In this document: one piece after another, positions 12,958 to 25,900 of the stretch
Numbering within the stretch: position 1 is the stretch's first letter
How the letters are laid out: every line of letters starts with the position of its first letter
NCBI GenBank assembly: GCA_013397115.1
Contig: VWZW01006289.1
Coordinates: 3,729,265-3,793,264, forward strand
DNA from: Edolisoma coerulescens
Taxonomy: Eukaryota > Chordata > Aves > Passeriformes > Campephagidae
Direction of reading: 5' to 3'
DNA length: 64,000 bases
The notes under the pieces: model-generated
The model's database searches: none
What the model saw: the letters and a program-made list of their open reading frames with translations, nothing else
What the model was told of the DNA's origin: nothing
Made by a program: the position numbers and the translations under genes

Positions 12958-14083
12958 TCCTTGATAAGAATTGTATTTGACTTTTGGAAATGGCTGATGT
13001 TATGAAGAGGTAAGCCATTCCCCTTTAGGGGAACTGGAAAGATTTCTGGTAAAGGAATTAATCTTTCCTCCCTCATTTGTTTTTGATGTTTTTCAGAGGA
13101 GAAGCCAGCTGTGTGTGCAGTTGTTGAATGTTCTGATTTTCTGCTATTTCTCCACCTCTTCCCTTTAGTAAGCAACCAGAGCAGCTTTGCATCCTGCTTA
13201 TCCTCTGATAATTCAGCATTCAGGGGACTAATAATATGGGTATTGAGGAAGCCTGGAACAGAAAGTCTGCTTGCTGACAAAGCATAAATAAGCTTTAGCT
13301 GGTACTTACAGACAGATGTATATAGCAGCTGGATCTGAAAGAAGATTTGGAGTGCTCAGCACTTGTTTGAAGTCTGCATCCATATATGGTTTTCATGTCT
13401 GGATGAGCAGCACTTTGTGTTGTCAAATACTGCATGGGAGAGAGAGGGAGAAATTCTGGCAGCATTTGGTAGTTAGCTGCGAGCAAGCACCGTTGCCAGA
13501 AAATATTTCAACATCAAAAATAGCTACATTTCTGTACAGGCTTGAATGAGACCCAAGGGTTCACAACATCAGATTCTTTTTTTCACTCTGCAACTTCTGG
13601 AATAGGAGAAAAGGGACAAGAGTAGTTTTAAATGTGTAAATTAAGGTTTCCTTTTATTTGGAGTCTCCTATATGATGTAGTGTTAGGCAAGATTCATTAT
13701 GAATCTTCTCTGGCTATTCAGCTGTTGGCTGTTATAGATTGCTTCTTAAAGAGCAGGAGCTTTTGCTTTGCAAACTTTGTTTATTGCTAAGGTACCTGTA
13801 CCCTCATGAATGCGAATACCCAGATTGATCTCATGCCACAATGTAAGCAGGGAAATGAGAGATTTTTATTTCAAATCTAAAGACAGGATGATTTTTGATG
13901 CAGCTGTGGAGTATTCTGCAAGAATTGTCAACATTATAAATTGAAAGGCATGTTATCTTAGAGTGCTGTTAAAGCTGAAAGAGCCAAGTTTTCCAGAGTT
14001 CTCTTTGCCAGAAAAGGAAGGGACAACAGACTCTTTTTTCTTCTTTCTCCATGATGGGAGTAAAGCCACCATTCTTTTATTTC

Positions 14084-14097
14084 TTTTTTTTTTTTTT
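14084..14097. repeat. Poly-T run of 14
   Basis: Homopolymer tract in a pyrimidine-rich context ending in taag. No retroposed sequence is recognisable on either side. Confidence 0.9.
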
Positions 14098-16002
14098 AAG
14101 AAGTTGAGGACAATAATTCTAAAAACTTAAGAAATCTTTAATAAAGAAATGTAGGTGATCCCTGAACAAAAAAATAGCTGCCACTGAACTCATGGAAGAA
14201 GCATGCCTGCTGTATGTGGTAATGATTCAGCCAGTTTTTGCCTTTCTTGCTGATAATAACAAAAAATACTCCCAATGAGAAGTAGTTTCCAGCTGGGAAA
14301 GAGAAATAATACTTTCATACATTTCCAGTATGTCAGCAAAGAAACATATCAAAGTACAACAAAAGCATAGTCCAGTTCTGTGATACAAACAATATGCTTG
14401 TAAAGAGTATGGACCTCTCTGGGCTCGCAGACTTTGGATACATTTCTGAGGAAGGGCTGGCATTTTCATAGAAATGAAAACTTTTCCGTTTCAGACTGGC
14501 AAAAGGCTGGTGAGATGAGAAGACTTTCTGATGTGTTTCTCCAAACAGATGTTTAAGAAGAACACATTTCACAGACATCTGCATCTCCGTGGCATTCTGA
14601 GTTTGTGCTGGTTCACGGCTGTTCTACCTGCTGGTTCAAAGGAGGCTGACAACATAGATAAGTGCAACATTTGGCTTACTTGCTCTTCTCTTTCTCCTCA
14701 CCTCATAGTTTTTTTTAAACATTTCACTGACCTTGAGAAGGCCTCAAGGAGAAGGGATTTTAAGTCTTGCAGTCCTCATTCTGTTGGGTTAAGTGACTCA
14801 GTGGATATTTCCACAAATGTCTCTGATATGTCATCCTTTGAAAACCTGTATATAAGTATCTTTCATGTACCTTAACAGAGGTGCTGCTTGTTCCACTTTG
14901 AAAATTTATGCAAAAATGTAAACCAATTTTCTTGCTTTCTCTATTCCTCTAAGCAGAATTTTATAACCATGAAATACTACAATCCCTGCAATTAAGATGT
15001 TGCCTATAGATTCTGAAGAGATGTGATATTTGTTGTGTCCATAATTTAATTAAAGATTTTTTTTCTTCCCTGGTATAGATCTGTGAAACATCAAAACTGC
15101 TGATGTGTGAGTCATGGCCTGTTTTGTTTAATTTATCCCGCCTATTGCAAATTTCATTCTGTGGCAGTGTTAGCTATCAGTCCAAGGTTTGTACATGATT
15201 TGAAGAGAGTGGCTCTGCATAGGAGCTCCAACACACGTCCATGGAATCAGGGTAAAAGCTGTTCAGAATATAGTGACTTTATTTAGCCTAAAATCCAGAC
15301 CATTATTAAACTTGACTGAGATTCAGCTGTCCATTACTGCTGTTTGGTCCTACTGATTTCAGTGTATTTGTGTAATGATGTGTTCCCCTTGAAACCATGT
15401 TTACAGATTGTAATCCTTTGTACACTACAGGTTTGAGTAATCAGATTACAGTATACCAACTTTAAAGAGATTTCCAGTTTAAAACTGAACAAATGTGAGG
15501 CAAGAATTTGGGACCAAATTTCTATCAGCATTTTTCCGTTGACTTGTTGAACACTTGTTATAGAAAAGACATTGCTATGGTGGTCACAAGGTGAATAAAC
15601 CTCAAGAAGAATTTTGCAGCCTGAAAAGGTTGCCTGTTAAAAGTATGTATTTTTCCATTTGTTTCTCATACACTCTGATGGAGAAGTCCTGTTTGGGAAC
15701 ATCTCCAATAGTCCTTGGATTTATAGTTTCTGATGGATGCATAGGTAAATGTTCCTGAAAAATGGATCACAATGAGCATCCAATGCTGTGAATGTTTAGA
15801 TGATGATCTGTTTACTCAGATGTTAATACTGAGACAAGAGTCTTCCCTTCACTGCCCTTGCAGTTCCAAACAGAAGTAGGACATCCATAATTTTTCAAAC
15901 CTTGATAGAACTGGTGTCTCACTGCAGATGAGTTTTAATAATTACAGTAGGGCCAGGGTCCTGGTCCTTTAAGATATGTACTATTTATTTCTAACTGCTG
16001 GG

Positions 16003-16016
16003 AAAAAAAAAAAAAA
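16003..16016. repeat. Poly-A run of 14
   Basis: Homopolymer tract. The upstream sequence does not resemble a retroposed gene or SINE. Confidence 0.9.
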
Positions 16017-16424
16017 GAATACCAAGCCCCCAAAATTCTGTTCACATTTGAGAAAGCATGTACAAAAACTACTATTTAGTACTGGTAATTTGAAAGCACA
16101 TTTTTTTTCTGGAAGGTCCATGAGAAACTGAAGGTTGGGTAGGTGGAAATAAAATTTCTAATTAATTTTGAAAGCACATAAAGCACCTTTCTGTGTTTTT
16201 ACAGTTCGGAGTTTTACCCTTTGGGGCTGCTGCCTTGTATGTAGCCTTTTCAGTTGCTTTCACTGCAGTTGCAGAGGCTGAAAAATACCAGCTTCCTTTG
16301 CTATAGTTCAGTCTTTCTCATTAGAGTATGAGACCTTTTTGGGCCGATATGCTGAAGAAATTTAGGGACTTTTACCCATGAGTAGCTTTAGAGCGATGTT
16401 CCATTTTTCAGAAATTAGTTTCTC

Positions 16425-16760
16425 ATCAACTCTATTAATTATTAATTATTATATTTTACAACAGCTGTAGTTTTCTGGGTTAGCATTAAAATGATCCTTA
16501 CATTGTCTTTCTACAGTTTTGTTCAGCTGATTAAGTTGAACTGGTTTATTGCTATGCCATCCATTTAAATTAACAATCTGCGAAGAAAGCCGATGAAATG
16601 CTTCACACATCCCGTACAACTGGGTAGTAATAGTTACTCAATTAGGCACAGCTACTTCAGTTTCCAATATGTTCCTTGATGATCAACAGCACACATTAAA
16701 TTAAAATATTATTAACCAACATCTATTTAAAAAGATGCATTTTAGCAGGTAGAAACAACA
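16425..16760. promoter_or_regulatory. AT-rich homeodomain-motif block (candidate conserved element)
   Basis: Contains a compact ATTA array (ttaattattaattatta, about 16436-16452), cagctgattaag, atttaaattaacaatc, tcaattaggc and attaaattaaaatattatta in about 330 bases, with no open frame and no transposon likeness. ATTA-core clusters are typical of homeodomain-bound enhancers but also of plain AT-rich DNA, so confidence is low. Confidence 0.2.
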
Positions 16761-19700
16761 TTAATGGGGAGAAAAATGTTGTTTTACTTATTAAGCATCT
16801 GTACTACAACTGCTATCACATCTATGAAGCAGTACAGTGTTACAAACTTTCCAGCTGTGACCTCCAGCTGCAAGAGTGTAGCCTGATGGGATTGTCCCAT
16901 GACTTTCAGAGGTGATAGACTAGGAACATCTCTGAACACTTTTTCCCATCATGTGGATGGGGGTGTATATGGGGGAAGTTGAGGATGGGAGCATCTTGCT
17001 ATAAAGTTTAGCTAGCATTTGACATGTTTTGGGAACGTCTGTGAAATAATGGTAATAAATAATCTTTAACAGTTATTTAAGCAGCTGCTGTGTTTGCAAT
17101 CTGATAACAATATTGGTCATAGGAAACATAGTTCAGAACAGGGTTTAAAGACAGTTAACTAGACCGTTTGATGACATATAGCAAGTCCTGTTCCTAAGCA
17201 TTAGCATTTTTTACACACTGGAGAAAAATATAATGGAACATACTGTTAAAATTCTGACAATCTTTCAGTCTCAGGAGAACTACTGTAGAGCTGCATTTAT
17301 ACCTTAATACACTTCCAGTATACGCAATGCTGCATTAGCAAAATGGCAGCTCTGACCTGAAGAAATGTTCTCTCTCTGAAATGCGAAAAGCATGACTCAT
17401 TAATAATTTCAACATTTAAAAAGTGGAACTTCACTCCTTTTTTACAACTCTGTTGATGCTGCAAACATTGGAATCAAATGTGTTGGTGCTTCCTACATAT
17501 GTGCTACTAGGATTCTGAAGCTGAGTGCTTCTATGAAGATTGATTAAACATCATACTAATTCTGCACAATCAGCATGTTACACAGTTTTTGTAGGTGAGT
17601 AAGCCAAAGCATGGAGAATCTGCTTTGCCAGACATTACACAACTAAGTCGATATCCTTGACAACACCAGAAAAAGAGTAAAGTAAGGAAAAAGCATGTTG
17701 AAGTGTGAAATTTAAAAAAAAAATTATTTTGCCTCAGAAACTGATAACTGGGAAAAAAATTGTGGTTTATTGAAACTAAAACAAATATTGAAATTTTGCA
17801 ATGGAAGGAAAAAAGTTCAAACTCACTTAAAAAGACAGATATCAAATTTCCTTTTGAACTTATCTCCCTGTTGTATCCTGGCAGGTATATTTTTAAAGTA
17901 TGTTCTTTTCATCGAACATCCTATAATACTTAAACTATAAATTGATTGGTAGTATTATTCTTCCCAATTTAAACAAAACTGTGCTTGTCAAAATAAAGGA
18001 TCAAAGTACCCTCTGTGATGCCGTATCCTTGACTTTTTTAATCCTGTTTGTTTATTTACACACTAATTGCAAAAATTGATAATCCATATGAGGCCACCTA
18101 GCTCCATGCAAATGAGTTTTTACTGCAGGTTCTGATATTGTAAATATTTATTTAGCTGTCCAAGTTATTGGAACTAGCCACTACAATTTTTCTGTAAAGG
18201 ACAGGTTTCTCTGTAAGAGCTTCCTGAAGGGGAAAAGACAGTAAAAGAAGAGTTATTGGTAGAAAGTTTCTTTTAAATTTTATTATGCAATATTATGTAT
18301 ATTTTGTATAGTTATATAAACGTGTAATAATAATATGATCATCCACATATATCATGGTGTAATATAATATGATATAACCAGTCTTACTTGCTATGTTCAA
18401 AGAGTAAATTTTCAATTCCAAACCAAGTTGCAGTCACCTTGAAGTTTGGGGGGAAATATATGAAAATACATTTTAGCATATTTCTACATTTTACACTGGC
18501 TTACTTTTTAGGTGTTAGACAAACAACTTTGCAATGGACTGAGGTAAATGAAATCTCAAACACTGAGGAATGTAACCTTTATATCACGAAGTTGCTTCAA
18601 GTGCTATATATATTTGATGAACATACACTGGTTGTGTCAGATACTGTTATTTTTAATAATAAATAATGACTTCCAAAAGTCATTAAGCTTTTGTCATGCT
18701 TTTTGTCCGCATACGTATCTTGACAGGTCAGAGTTCTATAGGAGATTTAGAAATATCAAGACTTCTTTAACCTGTCTGATAATTATCTTTAACATTTCTG
18801 TTACAAATGTACAAGGTGAGTCATGCTATGTGTTTTATATTAAAATATGTCCATAAATGTCAAATGCTTATTCTCTCTGAAATATTTCAGGCTTCATTAT
18901 GTGTAACAACTCAGAATAAAGTGGGCTTGGACTTACATTTTTCTCTGTATAGACTCATAAATGAATACTGGAAAGAATTAAGAGTTTTCCTGTTAAAAGG
19001 AGGTGTCAGATCTTCTTTTGTTTAGGAGAGTTTCAGTCTCTTTTTATTGAATATCAGATGAAGCTTTAAAAATTAACTAGAAAATAGGCTTGTTTAGTAA
19101 TTATAGTGAATAAAAAGAGGAAATCTAGTTGCTGTGTAGTTCTTAAAATTCAGGGTTCTGAATCTACATCTTTGTAATAAAATGCAGGCATTAACAATTG
19201 TGTGCTTCTGAAAAGCAGGTATTAACCAGACATACAACACATAAGAATTTACATATATGGTTTCAAAATCAGTTCTACATGGAAATATTTTAATCTATGT
19301 GTTTTTAAAATTGAGTTAAAGGTAATTTTAAAATTAAGTTTATAAAAGGGCCTTCACTGCATCTGCATTAAGATGTTACCTCTGTATGTAAATACGGGGA
19401 ATATCTGCATTCATGGATGCCAGTGTTCCTTCATTCTGTAAAGTAGCATCTGCAAATTGATACATTTTAGGATCTTCCCTGTAGTGTTAAAGACACAAAA
19501 TGTGTGTAAACTCAGGTTTGCTCAATGGTAGACACATAAACAATTACGCAAACACTCTCATTTGTGATTTTGTTTGTTAACCTCTAAATAATTGGGGTAT
19601 TGTTTATGGTTAGTTTTTGGTCTCATTTGTTGATAATAGCCATTCCCTTCTTCCCCTTGGCCACTAAAATGTTTTTTTATACCAAAAATGCACCATACTT

Positions 19701-20859
19701 TCTGTTGTTACAACTTCAAAATGTCAGGTGTAATGTTCTTGACATTTAAATCAAATACTTAATTTGTATTGTTGGCACACATTGGATTAAATTTCCTGTC
19801 TTTAACAAAAACTACTTTTTTTTTTATTTATTTATGTTTTGAAACACAAGTAAATGAGATGCTCTGATCTTTTTCAGAAGTAATTTACTATGTATTATCT
19901 AGTCCTGAAAAGGCATAGAATCTATACTAACAGAATTGATATTACACCTGTTCATCCTGAAACCTGATATAAAGCAACACAACTATCATATTTAGATCAG
20001 TATAAGCTTGAAACACAATCAGAAATGCAGTCCTTCTCAGAGAGGAGCAGGTGGGGCTGGAAAACATAGAAAAGAAGCTTTCTGCTAAAATCTGCTGAAT
20101 AAAAGGGAAAATAAATGAGTAAATAGGCATCAGTAACTTGTCGAGACACTGTTCTTTTGCAGGAGGAGTAAAGTCACCAAATTACATATTTCCTCTGCTC
20201 GTTTTGTTACCTTTCCTGGAAAGATTTTAAGTTTTTCATCTTGAAGTACCATACGATGATAGCTGTGAGGATGAGACTGTAGACATTTCTTTTGCCATCT
20301 CAGTAATACTGTGATATGTTAGCTTTGGTTTATTCCCTGCTGACACCTTCTGAGCTGAGGTCTGACATTTGTGTTGATTCTGGATCTTTGGGTTTCATGC
20401 TCTATTTGACCAGAGATGAGTTTTGCTGGCTGCCTTTACTGCTTGTTGTTTCTTTGCAGAGATATCAAGTTCCTTGAGAAGAGACTTGGGCTCATGTGTT
20501 GACATTTTCCTCTCTCAAGTCCAGATGGAGCAGCAACAGTTCCCTTTCTGAAGCTTCTGAAGTTAAATTCTTGGAAAGTGATAGTGTGCATAGACTTAAA
20601 ATCCTCATCTCCACTGTTTCATAATTTAGCAATGTCTTAGGTCTGACATGAAGACTCTTGCTCCTCATGTGTGAAGAACAGAGCTACTTGCAGAGTGCAG
20701 GTGGCTTGTTTATGGTGCGGTTTGTTACATGAACAATTTGTATGAATAGTCGTGGACTTCAGCTTTGCTTCAGCTGTTCACTCTGTGCTGTTCATTCCTC
20801 ATGCTGAGTGAGTGGCCACCTCAGCTGCCGAGGACTGAGTTTTCTCCCTGACCGAGCGA
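16761..20859. other. AT-rich unique sequence, no gene
   Basis: Nothing gene-like. A perfect POU octamer ATGCAAAT lies near 18106-18113. 18281-18378 is an extremely AT-rich stretch with repeated tataata/aatataata words. Overlapping plus-strand frames between 18388 and 19025 have no family likeness. Confidence 0.5.
18281..18378. repeat. AT-rich low-complexity tract
   Basis: About 100 bases almost free of G and C, with imperfect repeats of tattat and aatataatatgat words. Confidence 0.7.
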
Positions 20860-20985
20860 CTGAAACTTTCAAAATACAATCAGAAATTAATAATATATGA
20901 TGAATGCTCATATTTGCACATGGATAGCCTGGTTTGCATGCAAATATTTGATTAAGATTTCTCTTGGTGTTTTAGGGTATATCTA
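20860..20985. promoter_or_regulatory. Block with palindromic octamer site (candidate regulatory)
   Basis: TTTGCATGCAAA (20933-20944) is an exact 12-base palindrome that embeds the POU octamer ATGCAAAT (20938-20945). Just upstream are aattaataatatatgatgaa and a second POU-like tatttgcacat. POU factors can bind palindromic octamer-type sites as dimers. Function here is inferred from the motif only. Confidence 0.25.
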
Positions 20986-22559
20986 TGAATGGCCAAAAAC
21001 CAGTAAGTCCCATGGTGCAATATTCTAAGAATTCATGCCACATCACTTTTAAGTGTAAGTGTACTCTCCACCACACCTTTCAAAGTCTTAGAAGTTTTAA
21101 TGGACTCTTCCTTCTTGCCACTGGGGACCCATATCCTCCATGTCTCAATCCAGTTAATAAAATTGCCTTCAGTTTTGTTTCATAGAAGGAGATGGTAGTA
21201 TTGCTCCATTGCTGCTGGAATATAGGGAGGTGATGGCAGCACCAGAGATCAGATTTGGCTGGTGAGTTCAAGGTGGCATGTTGTGTTGTCTTCTTTTGCA
21301 TAACCTTGAGGGAGAAATCTGGATGATAAAAAAGCAGTAATGAATTGAATTTTTCTACGTCTTGAAATAGATAAATGTATGTATGTACAAATACAGAATC
21401 ATATATTCATGAATATGTAAACAGATACATAGGCGCATACATGCATTTGTCTGTGCATAGGTGTATCTCATGGTGGAGCAGACTAAGAGGCACCTATTGC
21501 CCAGCCTTCACAGATAATTTGAAATTCTCTGTCTTCTGTGTAAACATCATAACTGTGCTCTCCTAAGTACAATGTTTTCTCCCTGGGTGTCCATTCATGA
21601 CAGTCCTCCTAATGGGCTTCTGGGGTTATGAAGCTGGGAAGGAACATAAGGGAAAGTACACAGTGCCTTCCCCAAAGTTGCTGCAATGTGAAGATGTTCT
21701 TTAGGATGATCTCATTCCTGGTGAGAGTGGTATAAGCTTAAGTATAAGCTGGTATTTGGTTGGTCTGAGCTGACCTTCAAGAAGTTGTCCTAGAAAGGCT
21801 TCACCCACTCTAAGTTTGTAATTGGTTTGTCTTGGAATGAGTTCTCCTGGCTCAACTCTAGGGCTCAGATCAGCAGGGGAAGCCTGCAGCAAATCAGAGA
21901 ATTTCTCAACCAGTTTGAACCTGAACACTTACTTCTGCATGGTCAGAAATCAAGCTTGAGAAAATGAGAGGAAAATGCATGGTGAGAATACCATTCGTAG
22001 AGAAGAAGCAACTGCTAAATGACATAGAAGAGAAAAGATAATCAGAGGTTTCAAAATTCTGGTTCAGTAGTGTGGCCGTTGCCTCCAGAAGCTGGGTATA
22101 ATAATGTATATTGAAACTGCTTCATCTTTTATGAAGATTTCACCCTCTCAGCTGAAGGAAGTAACTATTCCCTTCATGTTCCACATTTTTTAACATTGAG
22201 ATGTTTTAAACTGAGGAAGGTAACTGACTCTACCCAGAACATCTGCATGCCACATGGGATTCCTGTGGCCTTACCATCTCTTTTTACGAAGAAATCTACA
22301 TGATGCTTTACATTATACACATTTGTGTATGCATATTGCCAAATAAAACCTTTAATTATATCAGCATAAAGAGGGATACAACAGCTATCAAACATCAAAA
22401 GTTTTTACCATCATTTTCATTCCTATCACAGCTATCTGTTGACTTCTTGGACTGTTTTTTACTAAGTACAATATATCTATATTCCATATGCAAATTCCAC
22501 TGTGAGTGATTTGCCTGTTTTGTAAGCTAGACTGCACCTGTAACATGTGGGATTGAGTT
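20986..22559. other. Unique sequence, no gene
   Basis: No gene supported. 21371-21470 is a degenerate ATGT/ACAT-rich stretch resembling a decayed (ATGT)n microsatellite. The remainder is ordinary non-repetitive sequence. Confidence 0.5.
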
Positions 22560-22905
22560 AAAAATGACAAGCAGACAAGCACAAGGCACATTATCTTGAC
22601 AAACTCAGCCTCCGAAAATTAGCCTGTGCCTGAATTATTAAAATAACAAGGAGTATTTCACTCAGCTGTGGAGAAATGCTCCTAATTGTCCACTTTAGCC
22701 AACTTCTTTCAGACTTCACGATCGGTCAATTTACAGTAGCGGCTTGCAAATTCCTGAACTCCCATTAGAGAAAAGTGCAACAGCAGTCCAACACACCCTC
22801 ATTTATTTTAATAACCTGCCAAGCAGACATGAAAATGTTAAAGTTGGAAGGCTGTAACATGACAGGAACCTGACTTGTCACAGCCACATTATAATCTAGT
22901 TAAAC
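22560..22905. promoter_or_regulatory. Non-repetitive block upstream of the recursive-splice-like site
   Basis: Moderately AT-rich, without open frames or transposon likeness, carrying aattattaaaataac, cctaattgtcc and a few CpG-containing words (cacgatcggtcaattt, agtagcggcttg) that are unusual in this CpG-poor window. Retained CpGs in a non-island context can mark constraint. Conservation is a guess. Confidence 0.2.
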
Positions 22906-22906
22906 T

Positions 22907-22948
22907 ACTTTCTTTCTTTCTGCCTTTCATGTCTTTTCAGGTAAGTGG
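22907..22948 (+). promoter_or_regulatory. Recursive-splice-like site (acceptor fused directly to donor)
   Basis: A long pyrimidine tract (22907-22937, almost all C and T) runs into ttttcag|gtaagtgg: acceptor AG at 22939-22940 is followed with no exon by the donor GT at 22941-22942. The donor half is the consensus GTAAGT and the acceptor half has a strong CAG with a branch-point-like ttaaac at about 22900-22905. This is the ratcheting-point structure known from very long introns, including vertebrate neural genes such as CADM1, ROBO2 and OPCML, where a zero-length exon lets the intron be removed in steps. It suggests plus-strand transcription through this region. A downstream donor-like aactgtaagt at 23387 could define a recursive exon. 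No host gene is visible in the window. Confidence 0.45.
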
Positions 22949-25900
22949 AAAACTAATTGTCAAATTACTAATTTTGTTGGCATTAATATCAATACTAGGG
23001 CTAGAGAAGCATGAACAGATAGGCCTGTGGGTTTTCTTCGTATTGTGCTTGAATGCTGGAAAGCAATCTGAAAATACAGAAGGATAAAATTGGAGCCCAG
23101 TCTTTTATCAACAATGACCTATTTATTTTAAGAGGCATTGAAGCTCTATAAACAGGCTAGTTAAAGTCTCTGGGTTCTTTTATTATTATTTAATGCCTGG
23201 AAGTCTTGTTTACTTCAGTCTTGTTTCCTTTGTGCATAATAGTGTACCTGATGTAACAGGGCCAGTATTCACATCTAAAGTATTAATGGCAGAGTCTGAT
23301 CGTGTAGGAGACTACAAGGAACTGCACTACCAAGAAAAAAGTCTTCAACAATGCCAGGGTCACACTGTCTTTCAAAATGAACTGTAAGTAGGTCATGCTT
23401 CAGCTGCAGGCAGGGTCGAGAACATTACTGCACAAAGTGCTTGGGATGGTTGAGGAGCTTGTTGAGAGAACTGGGGACAGCTCAGGTGACTGGGAGGAGG
23501 ACCTAATTGTAATGAACATGGAGTTATGAATCCATCTACAGATATGCTGCTCGACCCTTTTACAAGGGGTTGCTTGGCCTACAGGGCATGAAGGTTTCCA
23601 GGTGCTTTCTCAAGGCAGGGCAGAATCTACTACTTATGTCTGAAATCCATTTTTCTGTTTGTTGTTTTTCAGGGTGGGATGAGGGTGGGGTGGTGTTTGC
23701 TTGCTTGCTTATTGTTTTTCTCCCCATTTGATGATAACCTTTCTGGGGAATTTGACTTGGCTTCATAAGTGTTTGCACAGATTTTACTGTCTATCATGGC
23801 ACTGATAGCTTCCTATGAATAATAAGCCTTCCACAAAGAACACTGAGATGCCTTAATACTAACGTTTCCCCTAAGTACTTGAAAGCTTTTCCTACTAAGT
23901 GCTTAGCTTTGCCTCTATTTCATCTGGAATGGGCTCATTATTAGCTGTCGTTTTTCAGGATGCTTGTAGAAACATGTTACTATTTCTTGTACAATTTGGG
24001 ACTGAATTTATTTTCCATTGTCTTTTACTCTTTCCTCTGCTGAAAAGAAATCTGTCTTTCCTCTGCTGAAAAGAAACATGCAGAAGCCCATTCTCACAGC
24101 CTCAGCACATCAGTTCTGTCCCAGCAGGAACTGGAAAATGTATTATCAGAAAACAAACCTTCTGATGTTACTGACGGGATTATCAAGAATGTGATTGCAC
24201 TTGAGTGCATCCTATGGCTTTGTAAATACTCTCTTTTGGAGAACATGAACCTAGGCAAACACATAACAGCACTGAGCACCAGTAGGTCTGAAAAATCAAA
24301 ATCTGAAAGATTCTCTATTCCTCTGTCCATCTTCATCCTCTTCTCTCTTCTGACCAGTCTCACGATACTTTGTGCAAAATGGGTTGGCAAGGTTTGGAGT
24401 AGAACACAAACATTTGCAAAGTGTCTTTATTACAATGAGCAGGAAGAGAAGAAAGAGAGGAGGAGGGAAGCAGGTCTGCTGGAGCACAAGCAGAGATGGG
24501 CAAAGCTAAGAGGTACAATTAGCTTTTCAGTTCCCAGAAGATAATAAGTATCATGAGCAAACTTGGGATGGTAAATGAGGCAGCGAAGGGTTTAAGAGCA
24601 GCCAAGCAGCACTGAGGCTGGGTCTTACAAATAACTGATTTTCTGGTGTTATTGTCAGAGGAGGGAAAGTTTCTCTGTCCCCTGAGAGCTGGGTCACCTG
24701 AGAACAGCTGCTACGGGGCTTCACTCAGAGTGAAATGATAGCTACCTTATGAGGTGTTAAACTCTCTTGAGAAAACTCGCTGAGTACCAGATTGACTGAT
24801 ATATTGGGTAGGATGGAATTTTTGCTAAATCATTTTCCTGCCTAATTAAAGCTTTTGAATCATTAGAAATTAATCAAAATACAATGATTTTTCTTGTCAG
24901 TGACACTGCCTTTCTGTGTGACACATACTCTCCTGTACCTAGTTCTTCCTGTCAGCAATCTACAAAGTATTTATAAATGTGCTTTTTACTTTTCCCATTG
25001 TCTGTTTTAAAAATGTCTCCATTTTGGGAGACAAGAAGACATCCGTGAATGTTTAACTTGCCATTAGCATCTATATTTTATGTTTGAAACATTTAAAAGC
25101 TTCTGTTTTAAATAAAGATAAACACATCCCTAAACAGCTGTGCAATGCATGACACAGAACAATTGAGTAAGCATCAAAGTACTTAATAGATAAAACAGTG
25201 CTGGATGTGGTAAAATAAACAGGACTTAATCCCTTTATAACTTGAGTAAATAAATACAGCTTTAATTCAGATACAGTTTTGCCTTTAGGTTGCTCTGTTC
25301 TGTTAACACCTATCTGTCAGCAGTAATACCATGTAAATGAGCCACTCTGAGCCTTTCCCCTTGCATCTTGTTTAATCCTCTTCCATTCTTCTAATCATCC
25401 TACACACAGAGGCCAATATCTATTTTCATCTGGCAAGATAGGATCTCCTAAGGAATTAAAGATGCTTTCCACTTAGCTCCACAGTAGGCAAAGGCTGGGC
25501 TGTGATCTAGGGCTTTAGGGACTTCTCATAATGCGCTGGTGCTCGCTAGATCGAAGAATTGAGTTCTGGCTACTGGATTTTTAATCCTCCTGTGGCTGAT
25601 GTTGGGCACTCCAGTGATTTAAGATCTTTGATTGCTCAGAGCTTGGCCCTTTGATTGAGTGAACTTCTGAAGACAGCGTGTGACTGATTTCAAGTTAGTG
25701 GTTTTAAGTAACTACTGGAAAAAACAGATAGGAAAAGCCCTGTGATTAAGATGCACCATCTCTCTTTTTAATTGACTTTCTGAAGGTATCTGATGCTTTA
25801 CTCTCTATACACAAAAGTAAAACTGTATAGATCAGTATTTGTTCTAATGAAGAACTCAACTGTCGCAGTGTTTGTCTGTGCTTGTTTGCAGTGACACGTC

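Larger units (their letters stand above)
11499..16424. other. Unique sequence, no gene
   Basis: No exon, RNA gene or recognisable transposon apart from the low-complexity tracts listed separately. Short frames at 12571-13549 and 14227-14875 have no family likeness. AATAAA words occur near 14140 and elsewhere without an associated gene. Confidence 0.5.

Noticed and set aside
24191..24544. 117-codon frame with a hydrophobic segment and charged tail
   Set aside because: Looks membrane-protein-like only because the sequence is T-rich then purine-rich. No family likeness.
25014..25033. Perfect 7-base stem hairpin tgtctcc...ggagaca
   Set aside because: Too short to suggest a structured RNA; such hairpins are common by chance.
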